A stretch of 64,000 nucleotides of DNA from Serinus canaria (lineage: Eukaryota > Chordata > Aves > Passeriformes > Fringillidae). This document shows positions 9,560 to 21,337 of this stretch, one piece after another (within the stretch, counting starts at the first letter, position 1; each line of letters opens with the position of its first letter). The notes under the pieces were generated by a model that made no database searches, was not told the DNA's origin, and worked only from the letters and a program-made list of their open reading frames with translations. A program made the translations under genes and the position numbers. Where the stretch lies: assembly GCF_022539315.1 (NCBI RefSeq), contig NC_066314.1, positions 49,723,180 through 49,787,179 on the forward strand, read 5' to 3'.

Positions 9560-12500
9560 TCAGTTCTCTGTGGGCTGTCCTTCTGGGGCCAATGTGGCCA
9601 GGGGGCTTCCTCCTGCAGGCAGTGGCTGCCCCTCCTCTGTGGTTCCTGGCACACAGTCCACGGCAGCCGCAGCCTCACCAGAGGAAGACTTGGGGGATCC
9701 TGGGGCATCTCGGCTGTGGCGGGGCGCTGGCTGCGGAGGGAGCGGCGGCGGTACGGAGGGGGCTCGGCTGGGCGCCGTGCGGCGCGGCAGGGCCTTGGGG
9801 CTGGCTGCCTGGGCAGGAGCTGAGCTCCGGGGCTGCGCCACGGGCGGTGGCGGCACTGCGGGGCGGGCCGGAGCTGGGCGTTTGCCTGGAAAGAAAGCTG
9901 AGGTGGGCTGGGCTCCTCTCCACTGGGGTGTCTCCAAAGGGCACAGCGGGCTGCGGACAGCTGGTCGGACAAACTGCTCCTTGCCCAGCTCCTGTCCTGA
10001 AGACACAAGCGCACACCAGCTTTTCTGGGGGCTTTTCCCTCTTCCCTTCACAAAGAGCCATGAGCTTTGACACCTCATTACCAGAGGTGTTTAACCCAAC
10101 ACCGGAGGACATACTTTGTCCATCCCACGGTCCCATCTTGGCTGGATCTTGGCCATGCTGCCCTGGCCAGAGGCATTTCCCACAAGGACATCCCCTGACT
10201 AAACCACAGGAGGTGGCATTGGGGGTGTAATTTCCCAAGCATCTGGGGCACCCTAACCTTTGCGGGTGCTGTTGTCAGTCATCACTGGAGCTGGTGGCCC
10301 TGCAGCTTCAGGAGATGGCCTGGGCAGTCCTGGGGATGCTGGCTGGGACCTGGCCTCGGGGTCCCTGGAGGTGCTGTGCAGAGGAACAAGGCAAGTCAGG
10401 CTTTGGTTGGGCATGGTGGTCCTGGCTGTGAGGCACCTTGCAGCCACCTCTGAGAGTATGGCCCTGGTGTGGGGTGGGGTGGAGGGAGGACATGGGAGAG
10501 CTGGGACAGCCAGAGCCTCTAGCTCCCATCATACTTACACCTCTCCATCCAAAAGGGTGGGGGTGCTGGCTGGAGGGGTCGCAGGAGTTGGCTCTTCCTC
10601 TGGGACAGCCTTGGAAAGTCCGGTGTTTGTGGGTGGCATGAACATGCCCGAGACATTGAAGTCTACCTCTGGGTGAAGAGAAAGGAGGAGATCCTGTGAG
10701 GAAGCAGTTGCTACCCAGAGCAATGACCCCACAGCAGAGAGCCAGAGCAGCTTCCTGCTTCTTTCCCCCTGGAGATGGAGAAATATTCCCTTCCCTTCCA
10801 CTCCCTCTCACTCTCTGTGTGGGCCACCAAGTGATGCCCTGGCCCTACCTCCAGGGAAGAGAGTGTCCACGTTCTGGATCAGGGCTTCCACCACAGCCTG
10901 GATGGAGGAGACTGAGGCCAAGTCCAGTTGCATGGGGTCTCTGAGAGACAGGGGTGGGGGAGGCATCAGAAAAATGGTTTAGGGGTATTAACCCCAAATG
11001 GGTTTCTGTGTTCATTCCACAGGGGTCTGAAGGGAAGGCAGCCCAGCCAAGGGCCATGGCAACAAGGGTGATGGGCCTTTTTCCCTGTCCTGGGAACCCT
11101 GGTTTGGTGTTGGAGACCAGTGGTGTTGGAGACCAGTTGTGACCCATGTCATAACTACTTTGGGCCTCCTTTACTACTTTGCAGAGTGGCTAAGAGGACA
11201 TGTGCTTGGTGAGGGGACATGCAACCTGGGGAGCATGGGAACAAGGGACAGGACTTGAGGATGGAAGATGTGTAAGTGCTTTAGACCAGCCTGAAGGCTG
11301 CTGGATCAGCCTTTGCCATGGCATTTGCCTTCAGGGCACCCCAGCTGGGGCTGGGCAGCTGCCTCCCACCCATTCAAACCAGACCTTACCCTGTGCTCTG
11401 CTGTGACCACAGCAGGTTTGGGCCCAGCACAATGGCAATGTTGCTGGGGGTCATTTTATTCACCTCCTGGTGTTCAGCCAGCTTAGCTAAAAACTTGATC
11501 AGATACCTATGGGGTGAAAGGAGGGCAGGGTTTTAGTAGGCAGGGATTTGAGGAGGGAATGGCTACCCCTGGTGGTTGCTTGGGGCTGAAGAAGCCCTGT
11601 TCCGACAAAACACCTGAGATTGTTGTAGCTGTCCTGGGGCAGGCGGCTGCAGGTGGCTCGCAGGCTCTGCACGCGGCTGTCAATGTCCTTTAGGCTGTAA
11701 GAGAGAAGGAGGAACAGAGAGCTCAGCCTGTTCCCTGTGGCAGAGGGCGACACAGTGAACAAAGAGGAAGGCCAGTATTGGCTGCCCCGTGCTGGCCATA
11801 GCCCTGGAGATGGAGATGTCCTGCTTTACTGGGCAGTGAAGGCAGGCATGCACAGAGGCTCTGTGTCTGTATCTCCCCAAGTGAGACAGAGCACCCCTGC
11901 TCCAAGTGCCGGGAGGCATGGAGGGGGTTGACTGGGGGCTTTTTGAGACCTGCCAGGGATTTCCACCCCAGTGCCTGGACCCACCTGGCTGCTTTGACCC
12001 ATTCGTCATAGAGTTCAAAGGTCATCAAAGGCTGGGGCAGCTCCCGCAGGTAGGATTTCAGTGCACCTGGGGGGAGAGGGGGAGCAGTGGAGCTGATGGC
12101 AGCTGAGGGATGGCAGGGACTGCCCAAACATGTCCCCCCACCCTGCCTTGCTGGCACTCACCAGCCACAGCATGGGGATCTGTGTAAAACTCCTCCAGGG
12201 CATTGGAGCCGCTGGCCAAACTGCTCTTCAGCTTCCTCAGCACTGAGGCACCTGCTGCCAGCCTGAAGAGTCCCTGGGGATGGCATGAAGAGGGAAGGGG
12301 TGCATTTTGAGTTCGGGAGGAGTGCATCTGGGGGAAGAAAGGTGATGAGGGGGTCTGGAGCACTCCCTACCTCCTCCTTCATGCCGGAAGCCAACAGCAT
12401 CATGACACAGGCTTCAATGGGAAGCGCAATCTCCCGGCCCAAGCTCCTGAGGTGTGTCTCTAGGGACACACCATAGTACCCTGCCACTGGGGTGTCTGTT

Positions 12501-15500
12501 GTGAAGGAAGGCTCTGGAAGAGGAAGGAAAATGTCAAGAGGGATGGTGGCTATCCCTGGGACCATCCAGCATTTGGTCATGGCAACATCCTGCTCTAAGC
12601 CAAACTTGGCTGGCTACAGGCAGAGGCAGGACAGGCAGCATCCCCAGCCCATGTCAAGCTGCAGTCCCCAACCTACCAGCCCAACATGGTAGGCAGCAGC
12701 AGGTGTAGGGAGGGAAAATTAGCCTTTGCCAGCTTTGCTGGACACACTTGTATCCCCCAGCCTCAGCTGCAGCCCTTGCCAGGCTGCATGGAGAACCAGA
12801 GGGTACCTGTCTGTCTGTGGCTTTCCCTCAGCTCTGCTAGAGCTGAGTCCAGAGATTCCAGTGACTGCCGGTGGTACTGGGCTTGGATTTCCAATAGCTG
12901 CCAGACAGGGGACAGGCAAACAGCATTCAGTTGGCACCAGTCCCTCTTGGAGAGGTGCCCATTCCCAGGACATTGCACCCACATGAAGACAGGGCAAAGA
13001 GGGATCTGCAAGGGGAGCTCCCCTGGGGTCCCTGGGACTATGTCTGTAGTAAGGGGTAGAGGGCAGATTGGAGAGGGATATCTTCAGGACAAGGTGCTTG
13101 TTTCCACTTGGTGCTAGCGGTAGCATTAACCTGAAGTGGCTGGAGCAAGGCCAACTGTAGGCATCTGCTGATGCCTTGATCTGTCCCCTGCCCTGCTTGG
13201 GGGCACTTGGTGTGGATGGGGGGCAAGGCTGGGCTCAGACATGTTGCAGCTGACATTCACACACTGGGGAGAAGTGGACAGAGGACTTACTTTGATGAAG
13301 TAGCTGGCGTAGATGTCCTCTTTCGTGGAGAAATGGTAGAGGTCAGCCATGTACTCATCCTGGGAACGAAGACAAAGAAGAGAAATTTTCCATCCCTTCC
13401 CTGGCACCCAAGGAAGAGGAGACACCTCCATGACGCCATTTTCATCTGGTCTGTGAGTGGCCTAGACAGGGTCTCTGGGGGGAGTGGGGCTTTCTCCTTC
13501 CTTCCATTAGTTGTGTTTGGGTAGTGGCAGCAATCTGCCCCATGATCAAAGTCCTGGCACAAGTGGCTCAGGAACAAGAGGCCTCTGCACCTTCAGCTCC
13601 AGTGAGCTCATGAGCTCTGCCAGACGAGGTGCTGGGCTTTTCAGAGACACAGGGCAGAAGTGGAGAAAGCTGATGCGAAACTTCCCTGCCACCCGTGACA
13701 GATCCTAGCTCAGCTGTTTTCCAGTCTCAGGGGACTCCATTTGCTCCCTGATTTAGCCCCTGGACCCTCCCCTCTGCAGCAGCTTGCACTTTGAATTCCT
13801 TTACTCTTTTTCTTCCCTGGGCTTGGGCCATCTCCCTATTTCTGCTTGAGGGCCCCATTTGCTTTCAGAGGGCAGGACATGCTGGCTGGCTGCAGTCCAT
13901 CCCAGCGTGGGGTCACCTCGGACAAAATAGGTGGAGGGGAGCAGGTCTGCAGCCCTGGAGCTGATCCATAGGGGAGGGCAAGTGACCATCTTACCTTGCA
14001 CTGCTCCACCTTCCTCTTCACCTCCTCCTCTTCTTCCTTCAAGATCTCCAGTTTGTTGGCAGCAGAAGATGCCCCTGGGCCAGCACCAGCCCCAGTGCTG
14101 TTACTGGAACTCTTGGCAGCTTGGTTCAGCCTTTGGAGTGGGAAAGAAGAGACACATTTATGGTCTCAGTGCCAGGAATGTTGGGTAAGAACTGGTGTGC
14201 AGACTTTCAGAGAAATCTGGCATGTCAAGGGCTACTCCTGGCAAGAGTTGGAATGAGGTCATCTCAATGTCCCAAGCAGCACTCGGGCACTTTACTGCCT
14301 TTGCAGTAAAGCTGCCCTTCTCTCTGGTGCTATGGAATCAACATCTGAGCCCAGTGCAGGATGCACCAATAGAGGAGCTAGCTGGGTGCTCCTGAAGAGC
14401 TGCTGGAAATTGAGTCTCCAGGGCAATTATCCTCCTCTCTCCCCCAGCCTGTCTGGGGGCTGTGCTGTGCATGCCCTGGGCCCCCAGGGCTGCAGTGTGC
14501 CCCATACCGGCTCTTGATTGTGTTCCAGTCAGAAATCAACTTCTGGAGGGTCTTCTTGCGCTTCAGGATCGTGGGGAGCTCCTCCTGGGGGAGAGAGTGC
14601 CAGAGTGAGCGGGGGAGGCCTGGGGACACAGGAAGGAGTGTTATAAGATTGGAAAATGGAACCAGTAGAGCAGCCAGGACTACCTCACTGAGCTTGTTGA
14701 GCGGCTGCAGGACGTAGTGCTCCAGGTCAATCTCAAACTCAGCCACAATTTTGGCCAATGAGCTCTGTATGCAGCAACCCATCTCCAGGGCTTTCCTGTG
14801 TGGGACAGAGATGCAATGACTGCGGGCTGGAGCCATGCCCCTGTCTGACCCAACATCCCCCCTGTACCTATATCCCCATGGGACCCTGAGCCAGCCCCCA
14901 GCCCTGCTCTGCAGTTGGAGGCTGAAGGTGCTGGCTGTCCCTTCTCCCAGTGCAACACCAGTGTTTGCTCTGTGGACATGGTTTGAGCCATGGCAGCCCC
15001 TGAGCCAAGACAGTGTCACTGCCAGGATCTGGCATCTTTTGGGGTAACCCTGGCACTTTCTCCCACCAGTACTTACCCAAGGCTGGACTCTGTGTCCAGT
15101 TCCTTGAAGCTCTCAGCCATCGCCATGGACAGAGCCATCAAGGGCAGCTTCTTCTGCACAGAGCCAAGGATTTGGGAGAGAAGTGGTGACACCACTGTGC
15201 CTGGCCACACTGTGGTGCTCCCCACCACAGGGCACCCTGGGTGCCAGAGTTCATGGGGGTTTGGGAAGGAACACAGACAGCAAGGGCTTTGGAGGGTTAT
15301 TCAATGCAAAGACACTGTCTCTCAGGAGTGTCCTAAATTAGTGATGACTGGGGGGGTTGCCCTGCTCTACTCATCCCAGGCACATGCTAGAGGCCACTGC
15401 TGACAATGGGACCTGGGCTTGGCATAGCTTTGGGCCTCCCTTCAGCAAAGCTGGCAAAGCAGGGGCCTGACATCCCTGGTTTTGGCAAGGGACAGAGCTG

Positions 15501-18500
15501 GGGTTAGCACAGACTGTGGTGGGAAGATTTTTCTCACCACTCGCTTGTCCATCTCGGAGCCACACTGTCCCTGCAGGCAGGCTTGGAGCCTCTTGGACAC
15601 ACTGTGAGCTGCTCGCTTGGCCGGCTCAATCCTCTGCTCAATCTGCAGGCAGAAAAATGGGACTGGGGAAGCCATTTTGTCAGCCAGGGGCACCTCGAGG
15701 CCATTTCCCCATTATCCAGCTCTGGGTGAGGATGGCCTGCTGTGCTGGTTTTGCATGGGCTGGTTTTTGGTAGCAGGGGGAGCCATGGAGGTGGCTTCTG
15801 TGAGAAACTGCCAGAAGCATCCACCATGTCCAGCAGAGCCAATCCCTGATAGCTCTGAAGATGGACATGCTGCTGGCCAAGCCTGGGCCAATTAGAGATA
15901 GTGCTAATGTCTCTGTGAAAACATATTTAAGGATAAAATCAAAACAAAGTGGGGACACATTTTTTTCCTAGCCAGAGAAGAGAAGAAGGTGAGAACATGT
16001 GAGGGAAACAACATGGAGACACCAAGGTTGGTGGAGAAGGAGGGGAGGAGATGCTCCAGGCACTGGAGCTGAGATTCCTCTGCAGACCATGGTGAGACCA
16101 TGGTGAAGCAGCTGTGCTCCTGCAGCCCATGGGGATCCACAGGGGATGCAGAGATCCACCCACAGCCCATGGAGGAGGTGCTGACGCTGGAGTGGGAGGA
16201 GGCTGTGGTTCAGTGGGAGACCTGCTGGAGAGAGGGCCCCTGCTTCCAGGCTGGAGCAGCCTGTCCTTGGAGGACTGTACCCCATGGAAAAGTGACCTAT
16301 ACTGCAGCAGTTTTGGGAAGACTGCTGCTCATGAAATTTGGAGCCAGGCTGGAGAAGTTCACAGAGAATTCAGGTCTCCCGAGGGAGGGACCCCAGTCTC
16401 CCCAGGGTGCAGCAGAGCAGTGGAGGGACTCCTCTCCCTCAGCAGTGGAAGAAAATCTTGAGTGATGAACTGACAAAAACCCCCACACCCTGGGGCACTG
16501 TCAGTGGGAAGGGTTGGGGGAAGAAAAGGTGTTTTTAAGGGCTTATTTTACTTCTCATTATCCTCCTCTGGTTTTATTAGCAATAAATTAACTTTGTACC
16601 TCTAAGTCAAGCCTGTTTTGCCCTTGGAGTGTTTTCTCCTGGTCCTTAACTCATGAAGCCTTCATTAAATTTTTCTCTGCCCAGCTGTGGCAGGGGAGGA
16701 TGAGTGAGCAATTTTTGTGGGTACATGGCATTTGGGCAGTGTCAAACCACAACACCTGCCCAGCATCCTGCCACAGCCCGGAACATCCGGTCCAGTGAAA
16801 AGGGAGCACAAGTCCTGGTCAGGATTCATCCCTCTGTGAGCAGCTGAGAAAGCCCTTGCTGGTAGCAGGAGCCTGACAATCCCTTGACACCACGGTCCTG
16901 AAATCACCCTCTGGCACGCGGGCAGATCCCAGCCCCATGACTTGGACGTGCAGGCAGGACAAATGGCAGGCAGGAGCGGGGCAGGTTCCCATGCCCAGGC
17001 ACAAGCAGACACGCCTGCCAGCCCAGCCCACACCTCACCTGCAGCAAATCTTCTGATAGGAGCTCAGTTGCTTCTTGGGCTCTGCAGAGGAAGGAGAAGG
17101 CACCATAAGCAAATGGGGATGACCTCCACCCAGCTTCTTTGGGAAGGCAGGTCCTTATGCATCCTACCCGCCTCTCTTTGGTTTCCTGGGAGCAGGAGAC
17201 ACAGGCTATAGCCTGGACCATCAGATCCAAGGCTGTGGGTAGAACAAGCCTGGGAGGACAAGAACAGCAGGAGCAGGAGCAGGGGAAGGGAGCCAACTTT
17301 GCTGGCTGGTGTGTTTCCTCGTTCACAGGGGTCCCAGGATGAGCGAAGAGACGAGAAAGTTGACTCCATCTATCAGAAGGCTTGATTTATTATTATATGA
17401 TAGATAATATATAAAAACTATACTAAAAGAATAGAGAGAAGGATTTCACTACAATGCTAAGCTAAGAATAGAAAAGGAATGTGAAAACAAAGGTCTTCTC
17501 AGACCGAGTCCGGCCGGACAGGTGATCTGTGATAGGCTCTTAATTGCAAACAGCCTGACAAGGCCAATCAGAGATTTCCCTGTTGCATTCCACAGCAGTA
17601 GGTAAGAATTGTTTACAGTTTGTTCCTGAGGCCTCTCAGCTTCCCAGGAGGGGAAAAATCCTAAGGAAAGGATTTTTCATAAAACATGTCGGTGACACTG
17701 GTGGACACCCCATCAGACAGGGTTTCCAGTTCAGTGCACCTCAGTCAAAAAGTCCAGATGTGGCCTGTGTTTTTGGAGTCAGAGTGCTTAGCAGGGCCAC
17801 AACAGGAGCAGGATGTTTACTGTCCCTGACTGCCCCATCTCTCCCCTGAAGGTGAATCCAGGGCAGTGATGCTGCAGACTGGCACACGTCTTTGCAGGCC
17901 TGGGTAGTCAGTAGCAGTGGGGACACTGGTGCGGGAGCAAGGGTATCCTTGTGATCAAACTGGGGTCCCAGACCAACACCAGCCCCTCCAGAAATGCCTA
18001 CCCAAATGCAGCTTTTTGTGGTTCTGCTCAAAACCAAATTCAAAACCCACCAGCCACCATGACCCTAAAACCTCCTGGATGCCTCCTACAGAAGAAGCCT
18101 TGCTTCACAGACTGCTATCATTGCCATGTCCCAGGAACCCCATTTGATTTCCATCGGCTGCTGCTTTTTCCCCATTTCTCTCTTTTCACTGCCTGTCAAA
18201 GCCAGTGTGGGACGAGGATGTGGAGCTGCAGAAAACATGGGTTGAAGACAAGCAAGATCACGTGAGGTCATGGTCCATAGAGGAGAGACTCCTCAGCAGG
18301 TGAAGAGCTTGCTCTTGGACTTCACAATGTACTTGAGTCTTGCCTGCCTGACATGAAGCAAAAGGGAGATGCATCTGACATGGATGAAATCTTGAGGGAA
18401 GAGGGATGGGAAGGGGCATCATGCTCCCTTCCAGAGAATGCAAGGAGAGCAAGAAGCCACCAGCATACAGGAGTTGCTTCCTTGTGGTTGATTTGCTGGG

Positions 18501-19288
18501 GCTGGCTGAAGGACCTCAGTGGTTCAGGGGACACACTTGGTCCCACTTTGCCACCCAGTGCTGGGAACCTGCAGAGGTGGCAGTAGGAAAGGGAGTGAGG
18601 GGGCTGGGCAGGGAGGGCCCTGCCCTGTAATTTCAGTTCTGGGTTTTGCAAGGGGAGAGCTTTGGAAAGCCTAAGAGAAAAAGAAGGAAATGGCAGAGGT
18701 AGAACAGGGACAGAGGGTTTTGTGTGAAGCTGTAAGTCCTCCATGGGTCCATCTGAGGGCCCCTGGTTCTCTCCTCAAGGGCATTCTGGGCTGCTCACGC
18801 TGCTGGGCTGGCCAGAGCTATGCAGGGCATTTGGCTCCTGTGGGGCACCCCAGACTCAGCAGGGAGGGCAGGTCCCAGCCCAATCACCCTCCTGGTCATT
18901 GCACAAACAGGGGCATGGCTTGTGGCTGGAAGGTCCCTCCCCATTGCTCCACTGCCCCACATCCTGGCAAAGCCAAGCTTGGGAAAGTCCTGTTTCCTGG
19001 TGAATGCAGGAATGTGGGCCCTGGAAGAGGTAGCTGGGCTTGAGGATCATTTACTGCTGAGCAGCACCAATGCAGCCTTCACAAAGCCCCTCAGCTTGTG
19101 CTGAAGATGCTCTAAACCCTAAAGGTTTTCCCACCTTTCCCCTTTTCCCAGACCACCAGCCCCAGCACAAGCCCTCCAGGACGTGCATCCCACTCCCTCC
19201 GGTACTGCTAGTGGAGAGGTCCTTACCTGATGGTGGCGTTGGGATGGGACAGCTGCTGGCGCATTCGATTGAACTGTCTTTTCATCAT
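9560..19288 (-). CDS. SH3BP1: SH3-domain-binding protein 1 (BAR-RhoGAP), 18 coding exons, 656 aa
   Basis: GTPase-activating protein for Rac1 and Cdc42 that works with the exocyst and in junction and motility control. Coding exons (5' to 3'): 19288-19227, 17081-17039, 15642-15538, 15153-15077, 14795-14684, 14584-14508, 14130-13995, 13359-13291, 12897-12807, 12513-12371, 12273-12162, 12066-11985, 11694-11614, 11506-11390, 10940-10849, 10668-10539, 10373-10258, 9885-9560. All introns are GT-AG and phases are consistent over 1971 nt. Residues about 1-260 form the BAR domain (coiled heptads, [15 protein letters not shown] near its end). RhoGAP follows, with the arginine finger Arg309 in [12 protein letters not shown] and conserved [18 protein letters not shown]. 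The C-terminus is proline-rich ([23 protein letters not shown]), the SH3-binding part. Start is [11 protein letters not shown], as in mammals. Human is 701 aa; the bird tail is shorter. Introns 1 and 2 hold solo LTRs. Confidence 0.95.
15741..16754 (+). mobile_element. Solo LTR, ERVL-like, 5-bp target duplication, in SH3BP1 intron 2
   Basis: A 1014-bp block starts TGTGCTGGTTTTGCATGGGC and ends GTCAAACCACAACA, so it has the TG...CA ends of an LTR. The perfect 5-bp repeat CCTGC flanks it (15736-15740 and 16755-16759). An AATAAA on the plus strand near 16580, about 170 bp before the end, supports plus orientation, antisense to SH3BP1. A 5-bp duplication and about 1 kb length fit avian ERVL (class III) LTRs. 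There is no internal proviral sequence. Its left edge is only 98 bp upstream of the splice acceptor of exon 3 (15642). Confidence 0.88.
17312..17697 (-). mobile_element. Solo LTR, second copy of the 123-511 family, in SH3BP1 intron 1
   Basis: A 386-bp block starts TGTTTCCTCGTTCACAGG and ends GTCGGTGACA, flanked by the perfect 6-bp repeat CTGGTG (17306-17311 and 17698-17703). It matches the 123-511 copy nearly base for base with scattered substitutions and small indels. The target duplications of the two copies differ (CCAGGG versus CTGGTG), so they are independent insertions and not the two ends of one provirus. The orientation is the same as SH3BP1, so its poly(A) signal (AATAAA in the minus sense near 17390) could in principle truncate the host transcript. 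Confidence 0.9.
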
Positions 19289-21331
19289 CTTGAGTGTCAG
19301 GAGGAGACCACAAAAGCTGCTCTGCTTGGCTGTACCCACTCAACTCCCCTCGGTAATGTTTGGCATTGGATGCCTGCAGCCCCTCTTCTCCCCGGAGCCA
19401 CTTTGCTTTTCCCCCCGGAGGACCTCTCCCTCCTTACTCCTCTTCTTCCCTCCCTCGTTCCCTCTTTTTCAGTTTCCCCAGCTGGTCCCCTCTCTAGGGA
19501 TGCCCTGCCTGCTGTATTTTCCCCTCCCTTGAGCTTCGTTCTCTCGCTCCCTCTCCTTTTCTGAGCTTCCTTCCTCCTCCGTCCGCCCCTCCGCCACACA
19601 TCAGGTAAGAACAGTTCAGAGCTCCTGCTCCGTTCTGTGTTCCTGCCACCAGCCCACAAGTAAAAATAACTTCAGCCCAGCCTTAAAGGGGAAATTTTAT
19701 TACAGCATACACATAACAAGGCAGGACAAGCACATGCCGCTGCCGAGCCCGAGTGAAGGGCCCACGCTGTTTCTTTCTCTGTCTCAGCTGGGGTGGTTCC
19801 CCTTCCTTCCTTCCCGTGCCCACCAGCAGCTGCGCCGCGGGGCAGCCCGTGCGGTGCCAGCTGGCTGTGCAGTTCATACGGGGCGCCTGATGTACACCCT
19901 GCCCTACCTGGTCACCCAACTCTGCCAGCACTGCTCAGGCACCTCTCCATGCTCACGGGTGCAGCTCCACCCTCTTCCCCTGCAACATACTGCCTTGTTG
20001 TGACAAGCAGCAAAGCACAAGCAGCAAAGCCACCCCTGCACCCCTCTCGCTGTTTTCCCTCGCTGCCGTCGCTGAGGCTCTCCGAAGCCACCACAAAGCT
20101 GCGGCCAGCGGCTGCTGCCTTGTGTTTTAGGGAGGTCCCTCCCCCACCAGAAGAGCTCCTCCGAGAAGGGCCAGCAGCACCCGCAGTTGCACGGGGACCG
20201 CAAACTCCCGGTTCTCAGGCTCAGCTGTTGCCTGCTCTCTGCAGAGCTGCAGCAGAGCTCATATCCTATTTTTTTTTCCTCTTTTTTGTCGAAAAACATC
20301 CACTTCACACCACCAGGACTTTTGGTGTTGACTCTACGAGATCTGGATCTCACCTTATTTTTGGCTACCTGCAGATAGGACTTTTCACCTGCACTGAGAG
20401 AGGGCAGAGGTTGCCGTTGGCTGGGTTACACGGCTGGCAAAGGAAGCAGCAAACCAAGCCAAAATGAGAAGCGGTCTTCTTGTGGGCAGAAGAGGCAAGC
20501 AGCAAAGGAAAACGAGGCAGAAGGGCCGCTCCATGTGTGCCCTGAAGCCAGAGGAGCAAAAATTTGAGGGCTGCTAAACTGTGCTTCTTGGCAAGGGTCA
20601 GGTCTCCAGTTACTCCAGTATAGCAAAGCGGTGCTGGCAGCTGTATTCAAGTGGTTATGGGGTGACAGAGCACCACTCTTTCTGCCCAAAACACCAGGCT
20701 GTTCTCAACCTGTGGCAGAGCACATCTGATCCCCCACCACAAACCCTGGGTGCTCCTAACAGGCAGCTTCAAGCACCTGTTGCAAAGATGCAGCAAAGGC
20801 CCATCAGATCCTCATTGGTTGCATCAAGGGGTGGCTAGGCCATTCCTTATATGCAGTATCAGAGCTGCTCCCAGCCCTGAGCTGCTGCTTGTCAGATGAG
20901 ATCCCCCTTTGTACTCCTGAAATAAAACTGCCTCATGGAGCTGCTTGCAAGTGCTGCTACCAGCAGTGGTGAAGCTGCAGTCATGTGGGGCATGGGAGCA
21001 AGCTCAAGCCCTGCTTTCCGTGGGTTGTCACAGATTTCTGCCCACTGCCTCTCCATGGGGCATGAGGGAAGTGGGCAGCCATGCCCACTTCCAGTTCACA
21101 GCCTGGAAGTGACTGCTCTCAAAAAAGGAATCGAGGACTGCCAGGGGAATTCCACCATCCCTGCTCATGGGAGCAGGGAAATCATTGTGGCAAGAGTCTG
21201 AGTGACTGAGTGATGAACTACAGGACTGAAGGGGCAGGGTGCAGAGAAGCTCCTCAGAGGTCTGGGAAAGTAAGGAAAAAAAATGCATTCCTTGGGTCAA
21301 AAGACAGAGGAGCAGGATCAGGAAAGAACTC
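19289..21331. other. SH3BP1 5' flank and GGA1 downstream spacer
   Basis: The first 300 bp or so upstream of the SH3BP1 ATG (19380-19610) is a strongly asymmetric pyrimidine tract on the plus strand, so purine-rich with repeated GGAA cores on the coding strand. This resembles a TATA-less, ETS-driven promoter. An AATAAA on the minus strand (plus-strand TTTATT at 19696-19701) is unassigned. The open frame on the minus strand at 20353-19904 has no recognisable motif and I do not treat it as a gene. Confidence 0.4.
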
Positions 21332-21337
21332 TTTATT
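21332..21337 (-). terminator. Candidate poly(A) signal for GGA1
   Basis: AATAAA on the minus strand, the first canonical signal I noticed after the GGA1 stop codon. Confidence 0.4.

Noticed and set aside
9217..10230. 337-aa open frame on the plus strand
   Set aside because: It is antisense to SH3BP1 exons 17-18, whose GC- and proline-rich coding sequence leaves few stops on the opposite strand. It has no recognisable motif.
10308..10373. Continuation of SH3BP1 in the frame HLQGPRGQ
   Set aside because: It reaches a stop within about 20 codons, whereas the 2-nt later donor of the previous exon gives a frame that continues to the conserved KRPAPARP tail.
123..17697. A single 17-kb provirus with the two LTRs as its ends
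   Set aside because: The outer and inner flanks show that each LTR has its own different 6-bp target duplication, and the DNA between them is ordinary PDXP and SH3BP1 gene sequence.
19904..20353. 149-aa minus-strand frame between SH3BP1 and GGA1
   Set aside because: No motif, no credible splice context and an unusual Cys/Trp/Gly-rich composition. I cannot support it as a gene.
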